Shown: positions 1 to 6,837 of the stretch, piece after piece
How the letters are laid out: each line of letters starts with the position of its first letter
Position numbering within the stretch: the first letter of the stretch is position 1
Virus record (IMG/VR): IMGVR_UViG_3300040803_000026
Location: 1-40,146 of that record
Length of the DNA stretch: 40,146 bases
Source: a virus
Reading direction: 5' to 3' (one strand)
Made by a program: the position numbers and the translations under genes
The notes under the pieces: model-generated
The model's database searches: none
What the model was told of the DNA's origin: nothing
The model's input: only the letters and a program-made list of their open reading frames with translations

Positions 1-2
1 AG

Positions 3-302
3 AATATTTTTTCTACTGATGAATGGACTTGTATTGAAGAAGGTAAGGTAAACATAGGTATGTCCGAGCTTTCTGTACTAGCAAGTATTGGAAGTCCAAT
101 TGATACAAAAACGGAATATAAAATTGATGAAGAAACATATATGAATATCAAATTTGTGCATGATATTCACCAAATAACAGATAATAGTTTATTACACATA
201 TTTTATAAAAATGATAATGTATTTTTAATAGTGGATGAGTTAAAGAATATTGAGGAATACAAACAGAAAATTTGGTTTTTAAAGGAGAATTTGAATGCCT
301 AA
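3..302 (+). CDS. Phage hypothetical protein, 5' end cut by window edge
   Basis: The reading frame is open to the left edge: 19 sense codons precede the first in-frame ATG at position 60. That ATG has no convincing Shine-Dalgarno sequence, so the gene most likely begins before the window. The visible part is about 99 codons and ends in TAA at 300-302, overlapping the next start by a few bases. It is acidic with alternating hydrophobic stretches. I recognise no domain. It is plausibly the first visible gene of the small-protein operon that continues to 588. Confidence 0.6.
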   Translation, partial: NIFSTDEWTCIEEGKVNIGMSELSVLASIGSPIDTKTEYKIDEETYMNIKFVHDIHQITDNSLLHIFYKNDNVFLIVDELKNIEEYKQKIWFLKENLNA

Positions 303-588
303 GTGTGTTAAATGTGATGGTTTTTTTCCACCACAACTTATGAGAGATATTGAAGATGTTGCAATAACGGTAAAAAAGTGTATATTTTGTGTCATTGATA
401 AAGATGAAATTACTTTACCACCAGATGAAAATGGTAAAATGAGAAAATATACAAGAGAAGAAGCTAAAAAAGATTATTTAATGTTTTTGAATAAAATGAA
501 GGAAAAACTAAAAACAGAAGAAGATTTGAAAAAGTTTATGAGAGGAGAACTTATCAAAGATGAAGAAGCAATCGGAGGTAAGAAATAA
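295..588 (+). CDS. Small protein with two CxxC pairs, probable zinc binder
   Basis: A 97-aa protein starting at ATG 295, preceded by AAGGAG with normal spacing and overlapping the end of the previous gene. Residues 4-7 (CVKC) and 29-32 (CIFC) form two CxxC pairs that could bind one zinc ion. The C-terminal half is highly charged (Lys/Glu) and probably helical. The family is not recognised. Many phages carry small zinc-ribbon proteins of unknown function, and nothing here identifies a partner. Confidence 0.7.
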   Translation: MPKCVKCDGFFPPQLMRDIEDVAITVKKCIFCVIDKDEITLPPDENGKMRKYTREEAKKDYLMFLNKMKEKLKTEEDLKKFMRGELIKDEEAIGGKK

Positions 589-619
589 TCTTTAAATCTG
601 TTAGTTAGGAGTGTTAATC

Positions 620-1129
620 ATGAAATCGGGTGTCCTTGTTTTAAACGCAGATTATAGTTTTCTTAACATAATTGATTGGAAAAAAGCACTTTGCTTACTG
701 GAAAAAGGTAAAGTTGAGGTTGTAAAGTATTCTGATAAAGTGATAAATTCTATTAATCAGATTATTAAGATACCTGCGGTGTTAAGATTAGTAAAATTTA
801 TTAGAATCTTATATAAATCAAAGGTTCCTTTTTCTAAAAAGAATATTATGGTAAGAGATAATTTTACTTGTGCCTATTGTGGTAGAAGGGATATAAAATT
901 AACAATAGACCATATAAAACCAAAATCATTAGGTGGAAAATCATCTTTTGAGAATTGTGTCTCTGCTTGTAGAGAATGTAATTTGAAGAAAGGTAGTAAA
1001 ACTTGTAACGAAGTAAAAATGTTTCCAAAATTGAAGGCTTATGCTCCAACAATTAATGAATTTTTAATGTTGAAAATGTCTTCACTTGGAATAAAAGATT
1101 TTATGCAAGATATTTTTGATAACTTGTAA
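620..1129 (+). CDS. HNH endonuclease
   Basis: About 169 aa. The ATG at 620 fits TTAGGAG (605-611) with 8-nt spacing better than the upstream GTG at 611, which overlaps that ribosome site. The N-terminus (VLVLNADYSFLNIIDWKKAL) is typical of a widespread HNH family of bacteria and phages. The catalytic region has CAYC (Cys84, Cys87), DH (97-98), an Asn near 112 and CREC (Cys117, Cys120): a zinc-stabilised HNH fold that cuts DNA using one metal ion. It could be a free-standing homing-type nuclease or a nuclease acting on host or competitor DNA; context does not decide. Confidence 0.88.
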   Translation: MKSGVLVLNADYSFLNIIDWKKALCLLEKGKVEVVKYSDKVINSINQIIKIPAVLRLVKFIRILYKSKVPFSKKNIMVRDNFTCAYCGRRDIKLTIDHIKPKSLGGKSSFENCVSACRECNLKKGSKTCNEVKMFPKLKAYAPTINEFLMLKMSSLGIKDFMQDIFDNL

Positions 1130-1138
1130 TAAAAGATA

Positions 1139-1190
1139 GGCTGTGGGGTGTAATAACCTAGTTTTCTCATCAGAAAAGACAAAGCCCCAC
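1139..1190 (+). promoter_or_regulatory. Nested stem-loop in the leader of the glycosyltransferase gene
   Basis: GTGGGG at 1143-1148 pairs with CCCCAC at 1185-1190. Inside it, TTTTCT at 1162-1167 pairs with AGAAAA at 1172-1177 around a CATC loop. GGCT (1139-1142) could alternatively pair with AGCC (1183-1186), so two exclusive folds are possible. No U tract follows, so it is not an obvious intrinsic terminator. At about 50 nt it is too short for a tRNA. It lies 26 nt before the start at 1216 and may be a translational or stability element. Confidence 0.4.
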
Positions 1191-1215
1191 TAAAAATAAA
1201 AGGAGAATGTGTTTA

Positions 1216-2325
1216 ATGAGTAATAGTGTGTTGAAGAAGATAAAAGTACCAGCAAGATTTTCGTTTTTAGGATATATGGGTGATGTACAAGGTTGTGGGA
1301 CGATAAGAGTTATTATTCCTTATATGTTATTGAATCATTTTAGGTCACATAATAATCAAGTTATGTGTATGACTACATATATGCATAACTATGTACCTGA
1401 TTTAAATTTCTATAGAAATTTCACATTTGTTCAATTTCAAAGGTCAGCAACAAAAGAACATGTGGACATTTTTAATCATTTTAAAGGTACTATTCAAAAA
1501 AAGTATAACATACCAATGATATATGAAATTGATGATTTATTGATTGATATTCCTGAGTGGAATTATGCATCAACATATTATAATAACAATAAAGAGTATG
1601 TAGAACAATTAATAAGTATGTCAGACGCAGTAATGGTTTCGACCAACAAATTGAAAGAAATTTATGGTAAATATAATAAAAATATTCATGTTCAACCAAA
1701 TAGATTAGCAAAATTTATTTGGGGTGATATATTTCCAGCTCATCTATATAAAGATAAAACTAAAAAAGTAAGAATTTTATGGGGTGGTTCACAAAATCAT
1801 TTTCATAATCCAGCAGTTACAAAAGGTGTAGTAGGTGGTGATTTTAGTAATAAGTTGATGGATTTTATTAAAAAGACTACAGATATATATGATTGGTATT
1901 TTGTTGGCGCTATGCCTCATGAGTTAGAAAATATAAAGAGTAAAGTTCATTTTGTGCCTTGGGTTGATGTTCTTCATTATCCTAAAGTGATAAAAGATAT
2001 TGAACCGGATATTGGAATTGCCCCATTAGTAGATAATGTATTTAATGCTTGTAAGTCAAATTTAAAACAACTTGAGTATGTTGCAAGTGGTTGTGCTGGT
2101 ATATTTTCTAATGTCGAACCTTACAAGAATTGTTATTTAAAGGTAAAATCAGATGAAGAAATGATTGAATGGATTGAAAAATTGGCATCAGATATTAACC
2201 TTAGAGGTACAGTTTGGACAAGAGATAGAGAAAGAGTTGGTTCCCAATTATATTGGGAAGATGGTAATAATGTAAGAAATTATGTAGATAAATATCTAAA
2301 GGCTTTCGGACAACGACTTCCATAA
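1216..2325 (+). CDS. GT-B fold glycosyltransferase (family 4-like)
   Basis: The start is ATG 1216, 10 nt after AGGAG at 1201-1205; the in-frame ATG at 1207 sits one base from that site and is too close. The protein is about 369 aa with a two-lobe GT-B pattern. The N-lobe contains MIYEIDDLLIDIP, seen in family 1/4-like transferases. The C-lobe contains DIGIAPL, then SNLKQLEYVASGCAGIFS, the usual nucleotide-sugar binding segment. It probably moves a sugar from a nucleotide donor to DNA, protein or glycan; the acceptor is unknown. It stands apart from the large glycan cluster at 31.7-40 kb. The preceding structured leader may regulate it. Confidence 0.75.
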   Translation: MSNSVLKKIKVPARFSFLGYMGDVQGCGTIRVIIPYMLLNHFRSHNNQVMCMTTYMHNYVPDLNFYRNFTFVQFQRSATKEHVDIFNHFKGTIQKKYNIPMIYEIDDLLIDIPEWNYASTYYNNNKEYVEQLISMSDAVMVSTNKLKEIYGKYNKNIHVQPNRLAKFIWGDIFPAHLYKDKTKKVRILWGGSQNHFHNPAVTKGVVGGDFSNKLMDFIKKTTDIYDWYFVGAMPHELENIKSKVHFVPWVDVLHYPKVIKDIEPDIGIAPLVDNVFNACKSNLKQLEYVASGCAGIFSNVEPYKNCYLKVKSDEEMIEWIEKLASDINLRGTVWTRDRERVGSQLYWEDGNNVRNYVDKYLKAFGQRLP

Positions 2326-2331
2326 TTAAAG

Positions 2332-2360
2332 TTTACATTTATTTCAATGAGTGATATTAT
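2332..2360 (+). promoter_or_regulatory. T4-early-type promoter
   Basis: TTTACA (2332-2337, preceded by G), 17-nt spacer, TATTAT (2355-2360). It lies directly after the glycosyltransferase stop codon and before the gene at 2392. An in-frame ATG at 2347 lies within the spacer and upstream of any transcript start, so it cannot be the start codon of that gene. Confidence 0.8.
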
Positions 2361-2391
2361 AGATATAATAATATTGAAAGGAATAAAGAAA

Positions 2392-2586
2392 ATGACAAGA
2401 AAAGGAAAAGTTGTTTATAAAAAGATATGGAAAAAAGTTGATAATGAATGGGTATCAACTCACTTGATTTGGACAAGAGCTGGTGATGTATTTAAGGTTG
2501 AAGGTGATGACCGATCATTTATGATGGTAACTGATCCTGAAATTCATGAAAATCAGTTACCCAAAATCAAGTATATAAAGGTGTGA
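2392..2586 (+). CDS. Small phage protein, unknown
   Basis: A 64-aa basic protein (MTRKGKVVYKKIWKKVDNEW...). ATG 2392 is chosen because AAAGGA lies at 2377-2382, while the more upstream ATG at 2347 lies inside the promoter. The composition (beta-strand-like alternation, several Trp and aromatic residues) suggests a small folded domain, but no family is recognised. It is first in an early operon running through the genes at 2588 and 2724. Confidence 0.7.
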   Translation: MTRKGKVVYKKIWKKVDNEWVSTHLIWTRAGDVFKVEGDDRSFMMVTDPEIHENQLPKIKYIKV

Positions 2587-2587
2587 T

Positions 2588-2731
2588 ATGGAGATATTAC
2601 TTTTCGGATTTTGTTTTATATTAATCATATATGGTGGTTATAGAAAACTAAAAGAAGCCGATAAGAAAAAATTTAATGAAAAAGACTTTGAAATAATACA
2701 GAAAGAGATATATAAGGAAAAAGATGAATGA
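2588..2731 (+). CDS. Small single-pass membrane protein (47 aa)
   Basis: A short ORF beginning at ATG 2588, with AAGGTG just upstream and 1 nt after the previous stop; its TGA overlaps the ATG of the next gene at 2724. Residues 3-17 (ILLFGFCFILIIYGG) form one transmembrane helix, followed by a 30-residue tail rich in Lys and Glu that would face the cytoplasm. Tight coupling to both neighbours supports it as a real gene. Function unknown; small early membrane proteins in phages often act on host envelope or exclusion functions, but nothing here shows that. Confidence 0.65.
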   Translation: MEILLFGFCFILIIYGGYRKLKEADKKKFNEKDFEIIQKEIYKEKDE

Positions 2732-3347
2732 TAATCTGTCAATGGAAGATGTTTATATAGCATATAGAAAAGCGCAATCAACAGCAAAAGGAAGACCTTA
2801 TAGAATACCAAAAGATTTCAATAAATTTTATGAAACAAAATTATCCGATAACAATAAAGAGAATTTAAGATATTTAACAGGATATTTTAATACAAAATGG
2901 AAAGAAATTGACCCTGAGAAATATTTTGAATGCGGTTTTGAATTGTTTAAAACCTTTACATATCATATGTTCTTAAAACCTAATGTAATAAATCTTTATA
3001 TACAGAGAGACAAGATTCTTAAAAGAGATTTACAGGATGGAAAGAGGGGTATTACTGAGTCATTAAAATTTGTAAAGAGTTTTATGACTTCTAATAATAT
3101 TAATAGTATTGTTAAATATTGTAGAAAGAAGATTGATAATAGAAGTTTACCAGTTATACACTATCTTGAAAATAAAATAGATAAATTTTTTATTGTATAT
3201 CTTATAAGAAAGGGTTTTCTTTTACTCCAAGACGATGAAAGGTCATATATGCCTTATGTAGTTGATAACTATAGGCAAATAGTGTTAAATTTCAATGAAA
3301 TACCTGATTTTATAGGTAGAATTGATAAAATAATTGATAAGGAGTAG
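2724..3347 (+). CDS. Phage hypothetical protein, 207 aa, helical
   Basis: Starts at ATG 2724 overlapping the preceding stop, and ends in TAG. The sequence is rich in aromatic, Lys and Asn residues and appears mostly helical (for example residues 60-90 and 145-170). The size and the pattern of the C-terminal helices (LPVIHYLENKIDKFFIVYLI) are loosely reminiscent of T4 helicase loader gp59. I cannot align the N-terminal half and do not make that assignment. No catalytic motif is visible. Confidence 0.7.
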   Translation: MNDNLSMEDVYIAYRKAQSTAKGRPYRIPKDFNKFYETKLSDNNKENLRYLTGYFNTKWKEIDPEKYFECGFELFKTFTYHMFLKPNVINLYIQRDKILKRDLQDGKRGITESLKFVKSFMTSNNINSIVKYCRKKIDNRSLPVIHYLENKIDKFFIVYLIRKGFLLLQDDERSYMPYVVDNYRQIVLNFNEIPDFIGRIDKIIDKE

Positions 3348-3349
3348 AA

Positions 3350-3529
3350 ATGTCAAAAGAATTTGATGGTAAAATGATTGAACCTGAAAAAGAAAAGGGA
3401 AATCCACTTTGGAAGAAAGAAAAGAAAAAGAATGTCTTAAAGACCGAATCTCCTACTGGAAATCCACTTTGGAAAGATAAAGAAAATTTAAATGAGAAAG
3501 ATGGTGATATTAGAAAAATAAACGAGTAG
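3350..3529 (+). CDS. Small protein with duplicated GNPLWK motif (59 aa)
   Basis: ATG 3350 follows AAGGAG (3339-3344) and lies 2 nt after the previous stop; it ends with TAG at 3527-3529. The peptide is very hydrophilic (Lys/Glu/Asn) and contains two copies of GNPLWK, at about residues 17-22 and 37-42, each encoded by an exact 17-nt repeat. It is probably disordered, with two short linear binding motifs. The family is unknown. Good ribosome-site placement and operon continuity support it. Confidence 0.6.
   Translation: MSKEFDGKMIEPEKEKGNPLWKKEKKKNVLKTESPTGNPLWKDKENLNEKDGDIRKINE
3398..3474 (+). repeat. 17-nt direct repeat encoding GNPLWK
   Basis: The sequence GGAAATCCACTTTGGAA occurs exactly at 3398-3414 and 3458-3474, 60 nt apart and in the same reading frame, so it duplicates a peptide motif inside the small protein at 3350. 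Confidence 0.85.
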
Positions 3530-3539
3530 GTAAATATTA

Positions 3540-3614
3540 ATGGACACAATGGATTATGTAATAGATTTAAATTATCCCAAAAATACTTTAGTAGAAGTAA
3601 GTGAAGAAAATTAG
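3540..3614 (+). CDS. Possible 24-aa ORF, maybe amber-interrupted
   Basis: ATG 3540 with a weak AGG upstream gives a 24-codon ORF ending in TAG (3612-3614). The same frame continues without a stop for 26 more codons (ELKERIKNWGILINLLSYIG...) to TGA at 3693-3695, overlapping the start of the DHH gene. This could be a 51-codon gene split by an amber mutation, a readthrough product, or chance in AT-rich DNA. The rest of 3530-3684 shows nothing else. Confidence 0.3.
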   Translation: MDTMDYVIDLNYPKNTLVEVSEEN

Positions 3615-3684
3615 GAATTAAAAGAACGTATAAAGAATTGGGGTATTTTAATTAACCTTTTAAGTTATATTGGAAACAAAAACG

Positions 3685-4629
3685 ATGGAAAATGATTCTT
3701 CAAGATTAGATAAAAGAAAATATATCGTAATATATCATGATGATTTAGATGGTAGATGTTCTGCATATATTTTTAGAAAATTTTTTAATAATAATTACAT
3801 TAGGTTTATACCTTATACATATGGTGATAAATTAGATTTAATGTGTTCTGAAAATAAAGGCGATTATCTATACATTTTAGATGTTTCATTAAAAGAGGAA
3901 GAACTTGAAAAATGTAAGAAAATCTATACAAATGAACATGAAGTAGTAAAAATTGTATGGATAGACCATCATAAATCTGGTATAGAGTTATGGCAAAAAA
4001 ATCAACATATACATGGTTTTAGAGAAGATGGTGTGGCTGCTTGTGAATTAACCTGGAAATGGTTTTTTCCAAATAAAGAAATGCCAACATTTATAAAAAT
4101 GATTGCAGACCGTGATGTGTGGAATTTTAGTTTTTATGGTGATAATACGATATGGTTTTTTGAATACTTTGATACTATTCACAATAAACCTAAATCTGCT
4201 ATTTGGGATTTTCTATATGATGATTTTAAAAACAAGTGTAATACAACTTTAAATAATTTCATTGAAAGAGGAAAACTTTTAAGATATAGTAAATTGAGAA
4301 ATCTTGGATTACTTATTGAAAAATTATCATATGAAACAACAATAGATAGATATAAATGTTTAATAATGAACCATTCAGATTATGGTTCTGCTTCTGATTT
4401 ACTTCATTTAATGATGGATTTGGGATATGATGTAGCGATTTCATATAAGATAAAAGGTGTTGGTAATAAACTTTTAGTTGATTATAATATAAGAAGTAGA
4501 AATGATGTTGATTGTTCAAAAATAGCACAAAAACGTGGTGGTGGTGGACATAAGTATGCCGCGGGATGGTATGATATATATAATGAAGACACATTTTTTA
4601 TAAAGGGGTTTAAAAATAGACTATTATGA
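3685..4629 (+). CDS. DHH/DHHA1 family phosphoesterase
   Basis: About 314 aa from ATG 3685 (an upstream in-frame TTG at 3670 has no ribosome site). Motifs in order are HDDLDG (residues 18-23), DVSL (66-69), the signature DHH (94-96), RDVW and, near the C-terminus, GGGGHKYAAG of the DHHA1 domain. This is the layout of the NrnA/GdpP/RecJ-like superfamily, Mn-dependent enzymes that hydrolyse short RNAs, pAp, cyclic dinucleotides or related phosphodiesters in the cytoplasm. Full motif conservation suggests activity. In a phage it could recycle nanoRNA for nucleotides or destroy cyclic-nucleotide alarm signals; the sequence alone does not choose. Confidence 0.85.
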   Translation: MENDSSRLDKRKYIVIYHDDLDGRCSAYIFRKFFNNNYIRFIPYTYGDKLDLMCSENKGDYLYILDVSLKEEELEKCKKIYTNEHEVVKIVWIDHHKSGIELWQKNQHIHGFREDGVAACELTWKWFFPNKEMPTFIKMIADRDVWNFSFYGDNTIWFFEYFDTIHNKPKSAIWDFLYDDFKNKCNTTLNNFIERGKLLRYSKLRNLGLLIEKLSYETTIDRYKCLIMNHSDYGSASDLLHLMMDLGYDVAISYKIKGVGNKLLVDYNIRSRNDVDCSKIAQKRGGGGHKYAAGWYDIYNEDTFFIKGFKNRLL

Positions 4630-4853
4630 AAAAACTTTATAGAATAAAATCAAAATTCTTTTGTGCTGGATTTGTGACAGATTATACGGATAGGTGTGTT
4701 GAATGTGCTCCTATTTTGAGGACTGCTTGCATTGGAAAACATATTAAAGATATTGAAGAAAAGTATAATAATTATTGTGATATTGATATGGTGGGTGAAT
4801 ATTCTGATTCAATTGATACGGATGTTTTAGATTTATTTTTTAATAAAAATTGA
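4626..4853 (+). CDS. Small Cys-containing phage protein (75 aa)
   Basis: ATG 4626 overlaps the stop of the DHH gene (ATGA), indicating translational coupling; no strong separate ribosome site is seen. The opening KLYRIKSKFFCAGFVTD followed by ECAPILR resembles a small conserved phage protein of unknown function. Four further Cys could bind metal. It ends just before the promoter of the secreted-protein block, so it is last in its operon. Confidence 0.65.
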   Translation: MKKLYRIKSKFFCAGFVTDYTDRCVECAPILRTACIGKHIKDIEEKYNNYCDIDMVGEYSDSIDTDVLDLFFNKN

Positions 4854-4855
4854 TG

Positions 4856-4884
4856 TTTACATTTAATTTATAATGTGTTATTAT
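4856..4884 (+). promoter_or_regulatory. T4-early-type promoter for exported-protein block
   Basis: TTTACA (4856-4861), 17-nt spacer, TATTAT (4879-4884). It is followed about 30 nt later by the strong ribosome site GAGGAGGTGA and the start at 4916. Confidence 0.82.
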
Positions 4885-4915
4885 AAGAGAAAAAGTTGAA
4901 AAGAGGAGGTGACTA

Positions 4916-5179
4916 ATGTTTAAGAAAATTGTTTTTATATTTATGGTTTTGTTTTTTGTTAGTTCTGTAGGATACTCTAATACTGTTCCTTCTGTTGAGG
5001 ATAATGTGAGAAGTATTGAGACAATATGTAAAAAGTATTACGATAGAAATGAAGACTGTCCTTTCGATGATATCATTGGTGTTCCGAAGGCAGAGAGTAG
5101 AACTAACAGATTCGATGTAAAAAGTGAAGAAGATAAAAAAGAAGAAGACGTAAAGAAAGAAATGTTCCGCAGTAATTAA
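4916..5179 (+). CDS. Small secreted protein with signal peptide
   Basis: 87 aa from ATG 4916 with a strong GGAGGTGA site. Residues 1-21 (MFKKIVFIFMVLFFVSSVGYS) form a Sec-type signal peptide with basic n-region, long hydrophobic core and likely cleavage after GYS at 21 (before NTVP). The mature part has two Cys (near 38 and 48) that could form a disulfide. The C-terminal tail is very acidic and basic (DVKSEEDKKEEDVKKE) and probably disordered. It would act in the periplasm or outside. Family not recognised. First gene of the exported-protein operon. Confidence 0.7.
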   Translation: MFKKIVFIFMVLFFVSSVGYSNTVPSVEDNVRSIETICKKYYDRNEDCPFDDIIGVPKAESRTNRFDVKSEEDKKEEDVKKEMFRSN

Positions 5180-5195
5180 TAGAAAGGAAATTAAA

Positions 5196-5687
5196 ATGTT
5201 TAGGATTGTATCCTGTTTAGTGATGTCATTGTTGCTTTGTTCTTGTGCGACTAATGTTATACTATATGAAAATGGTAAAAGGTCGCCTAACCATGCTATA
5301 AATTTCCTTACTATGGATCAAAAGTTACACATTACATATTTTATTGAGTCACATAAACAAATTAATGTTGATGATGAAAGTATGTATTGGCCTTCAACAT
5401 TCCCCCCACATGAAAACAAGTGGATAGATGATTCGATAAAAAAAGTAACAGTAACATTGAGAGTTATAAACCACAAAAATGAACATATTAAGATTCTTTA
5501 TAATAATCTATTATATCATAATAGTGAACAACTGTGGGATACGAGTATTATTTATGAAGGTAAATTGCCCTATAAAGAGTTTGTGATTCCAATAAAAATA
5601 AAGAAAGGAGAGACAAAAATTTGGTTTGATATTTACAGGGATGAGAAGTTGTATTGTTTTACAAGAGAAATTAAATTTAGGTATTAA
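5196..5687 (+). CDS. Predicted lipoprotein
   Basis: 163 aa from ATG 5196, preceded by AAAGGAA. A short signal ends in LLLCSC, giving a lipobox-like site with lipidated Cys17 (Ser at -1; Cys at -2 is slightly unusual). The mature region is rich in beta-strand-like segments (KKVTVTLRVINHK, KIWFDIYRDEKLYCFTREIKF), suggesting an immunoglobulin-like sandwich anchored in the membrane. Function unknown. It sits between two signal-peptide proteins in the same operon, so host-envelope remodelling or exclusion is a reasonable but unproven role. Confidence 0.7.
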   Translation: MFRIVSCLVMSLLLCSCATNVILYENGKRSPNHAINFLTMDQKLHITYFIESHKQINVDDESMYWPSTFPPHENKWIDDSIKKVTVTLRVINHKNEHIKILYNNLLYHNSEQLWDTSIIYEGKLPYKEFVIPIKIKKGETKIWFDIYRDEKLYCFTREIKFRY

Positions 5688-5707
5688 AATAAAAAGGAGA
5701 AAAAGGT

Positions 5708-6742
5708 ATGAAGAAATTGTTTAGTTTGATGATAGTTTGTTTGTTTAGTTTGGTTCTTTCTTTCGGTTCCGCATTTGCTACTTGTCAAAATTGTGACCAA
5801 CCGGGAGAGGCCCAGGCAATTGGTCAGTATAATGTAGGAGCATGGTCTTATGATGATACTGTCGCTTTTAAAGGTGATATGTTTGGTGGCGGTACTGCAT
5901 GGGGTCATGCAGAAGGTATGGTTGGTGGTTGGTTGAATACCTATGCACATTCACTTAGTTCTTATGAGTGGACAATTGAATGGGTTAAAGGTAAATGGGG
6001 TTATTATCCTAAATTAGTTAAAGAATATGTTCCCGCGTTTGCATATGAAGCAGGTTTTGTTTGCGCAGGAAGTGAAGTTGATACTTGGGCTTGGGTAAAG
6101 AATAGTCCATTTAAAGTAAAGGCTGGTGCAGGTGCTCGTTTTGTTGATGGTTATGTTTTTATGGGCGGCACTGCGATTGGAAATGAAGGAAATCGTGAAC
6201 GTATTGAATCTGGAATTACTTATGCAGGTAATTTTGGTCAATCAAATACAGTTGTTAAGAATGTAGGTAATTCTTTTGTTGGTGCTGGTAACTATAGTGG
6301 AATTACATTTCAAGCATATATGCCTGAGAGAGTCGTAACTGGTAGAGATGCTGTTGTTTTTGTAGACGGCACTACTTATACACCTGATGTTGTTACAACC
6401 GGTATGTCAAGTGTTTCTATTGATGCTTTTGGTGCCTTTAGAAGTATTTCAGGACATACTGAAAATATGGCTCGCGTTGAGTTTTCACCCTGCCATAAAC
6501 CAGCAACATTGATTTCTAATGTTTATGGTTATGGTTCAACTGGTGGTATTGTTCAAGGTACTGGTGCTAATTATGCCGGTGGTACCGCTATGTTTAATTA
6601 TAATGGATATACTCAAGGTGCCGGTGAGGCGAACTTTAGAGCGACTGTAAGTAATGTTGGTAATACTGCAACCGCTACTGCTATGGGTTCATCTTGGGCT
6701 ACCGCAAATGGTAATCCTACTGGTAATTGTCAACCGAAATAA
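5708..6742 (+). CDS. Large secreted Gly-rich beta protein
   Basis: 344 aa, ATG 5708 after AAAAGGAGAAAAAGG. Residues 1-24 (MKKLFSLMIVCLFSLVLSFG...) form a signal peptide ending in AFA before TCQNC. The mature chain is rich in Gly, Ala, Thr, Val and aromatic residues, with many GxG turns (GGGTAWGHAEGMVGGW), Lys-poor and strongly beta. It looks like a secreted or cell-surface repeat-type protein, not an enzyme. Four Cys lie in the mature part (CQNC at the N-terminus). Codon choice is slightly richer in GC than neighbouring genes, as in the next two genes. No family recognised. Confidence 0.7.
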   Translation: MKKLFSLMIVCLFSLVLSFGSAFATCQNCDQPGEAQAIGQYNVGAWSYDDTVAFKGDMFGGGTAWGHAEGMVGGWLNTYAHSLSSYEWTIEWVKGKWGYYPKLVKEYVPAFAYEAGFVCAGSEVDTWAWVKNSPFKVKAGAGARFVDGYVFMGGTAIGNEGNRERIESGITYAGNFGQSNTVVKNVGNSFVGAGNYSGITFQAYMPERVVTGRDAVVFVDGTTYTPDVVTTGMSSVSIDAFGAFRSISGHTENMARVEFSPCHKPATLISNVYGYGSTGGIVQGTGANYAGGTAMFNYNGYTQGAGEANFRATVSNVGNTATATAMGSSWATANGNPTGNCQPK

Positions 6743-6746
6743 TTAG

Positions 6747-6775
6747 TTTACATTTGTAGTAAAAGGTAGTATAAT
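6747..6775 (+). promoter_or_regulatory. T4-early-type promoter
   Basis: GTTTACA with TTTACA at 6747-6752, 17-nt spacer and perfect TATAAT at 6770-6775. The expected transcript start (about 6782) is only a few bases before the stem-loop at 6785. Confidence 0.88.
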
Positions 6776-6784
6776 ATAAAAAAT

Positions 6785-6807
6785 GGGTGAGGAAAATCTC
6801 CTCACCC
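6785..6807 (+). promoter_or_regulatory. 5'-terminal mRNA stem-loop
   Basis: GGGTGAGGA (6785-6793) and TCCTCACCC (6799-6807) form a perfect 9-bp stem with loop AAATC. It starts about 3 nt after the predicted transcript start and is followed by AAAATAAAAAAG rather than a U tract, so it is not a terminator. 5'-terminal hairpins of this kind are known to protect mRNAs such as ompA from decay; that role is inferred here. Confidence 0.65.
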
Positions 6808-6837
6808 AAAATAAAAAAGAAAGAGAGGAAATTGTAT

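Noticed and set aside
1139-1190. tRNA or terminator
   Set aside because: Too short for a tRNA, no cloverleaf arms or anticodon pattern; no U tract.
2347-2394. ATG 2347 as start of the small gene ending at 2586
   Set aside because: It lies within the promoter spacer (2338-2354), upstream of any transcript start; ATG 2392 has AAAGGA at proper spacing.
2724-3347. T4 gp59 helicase loader
   Set aside because: Similar length and vaguely similar C-terminal helices, but the N-terminal half does not align by eye; left as hypothetical.
6785-6807. Hairpin as intrinsic terminator
   Set aside because: Followed by an A-rich rather than T-rich tract and located just after a strong promoter.
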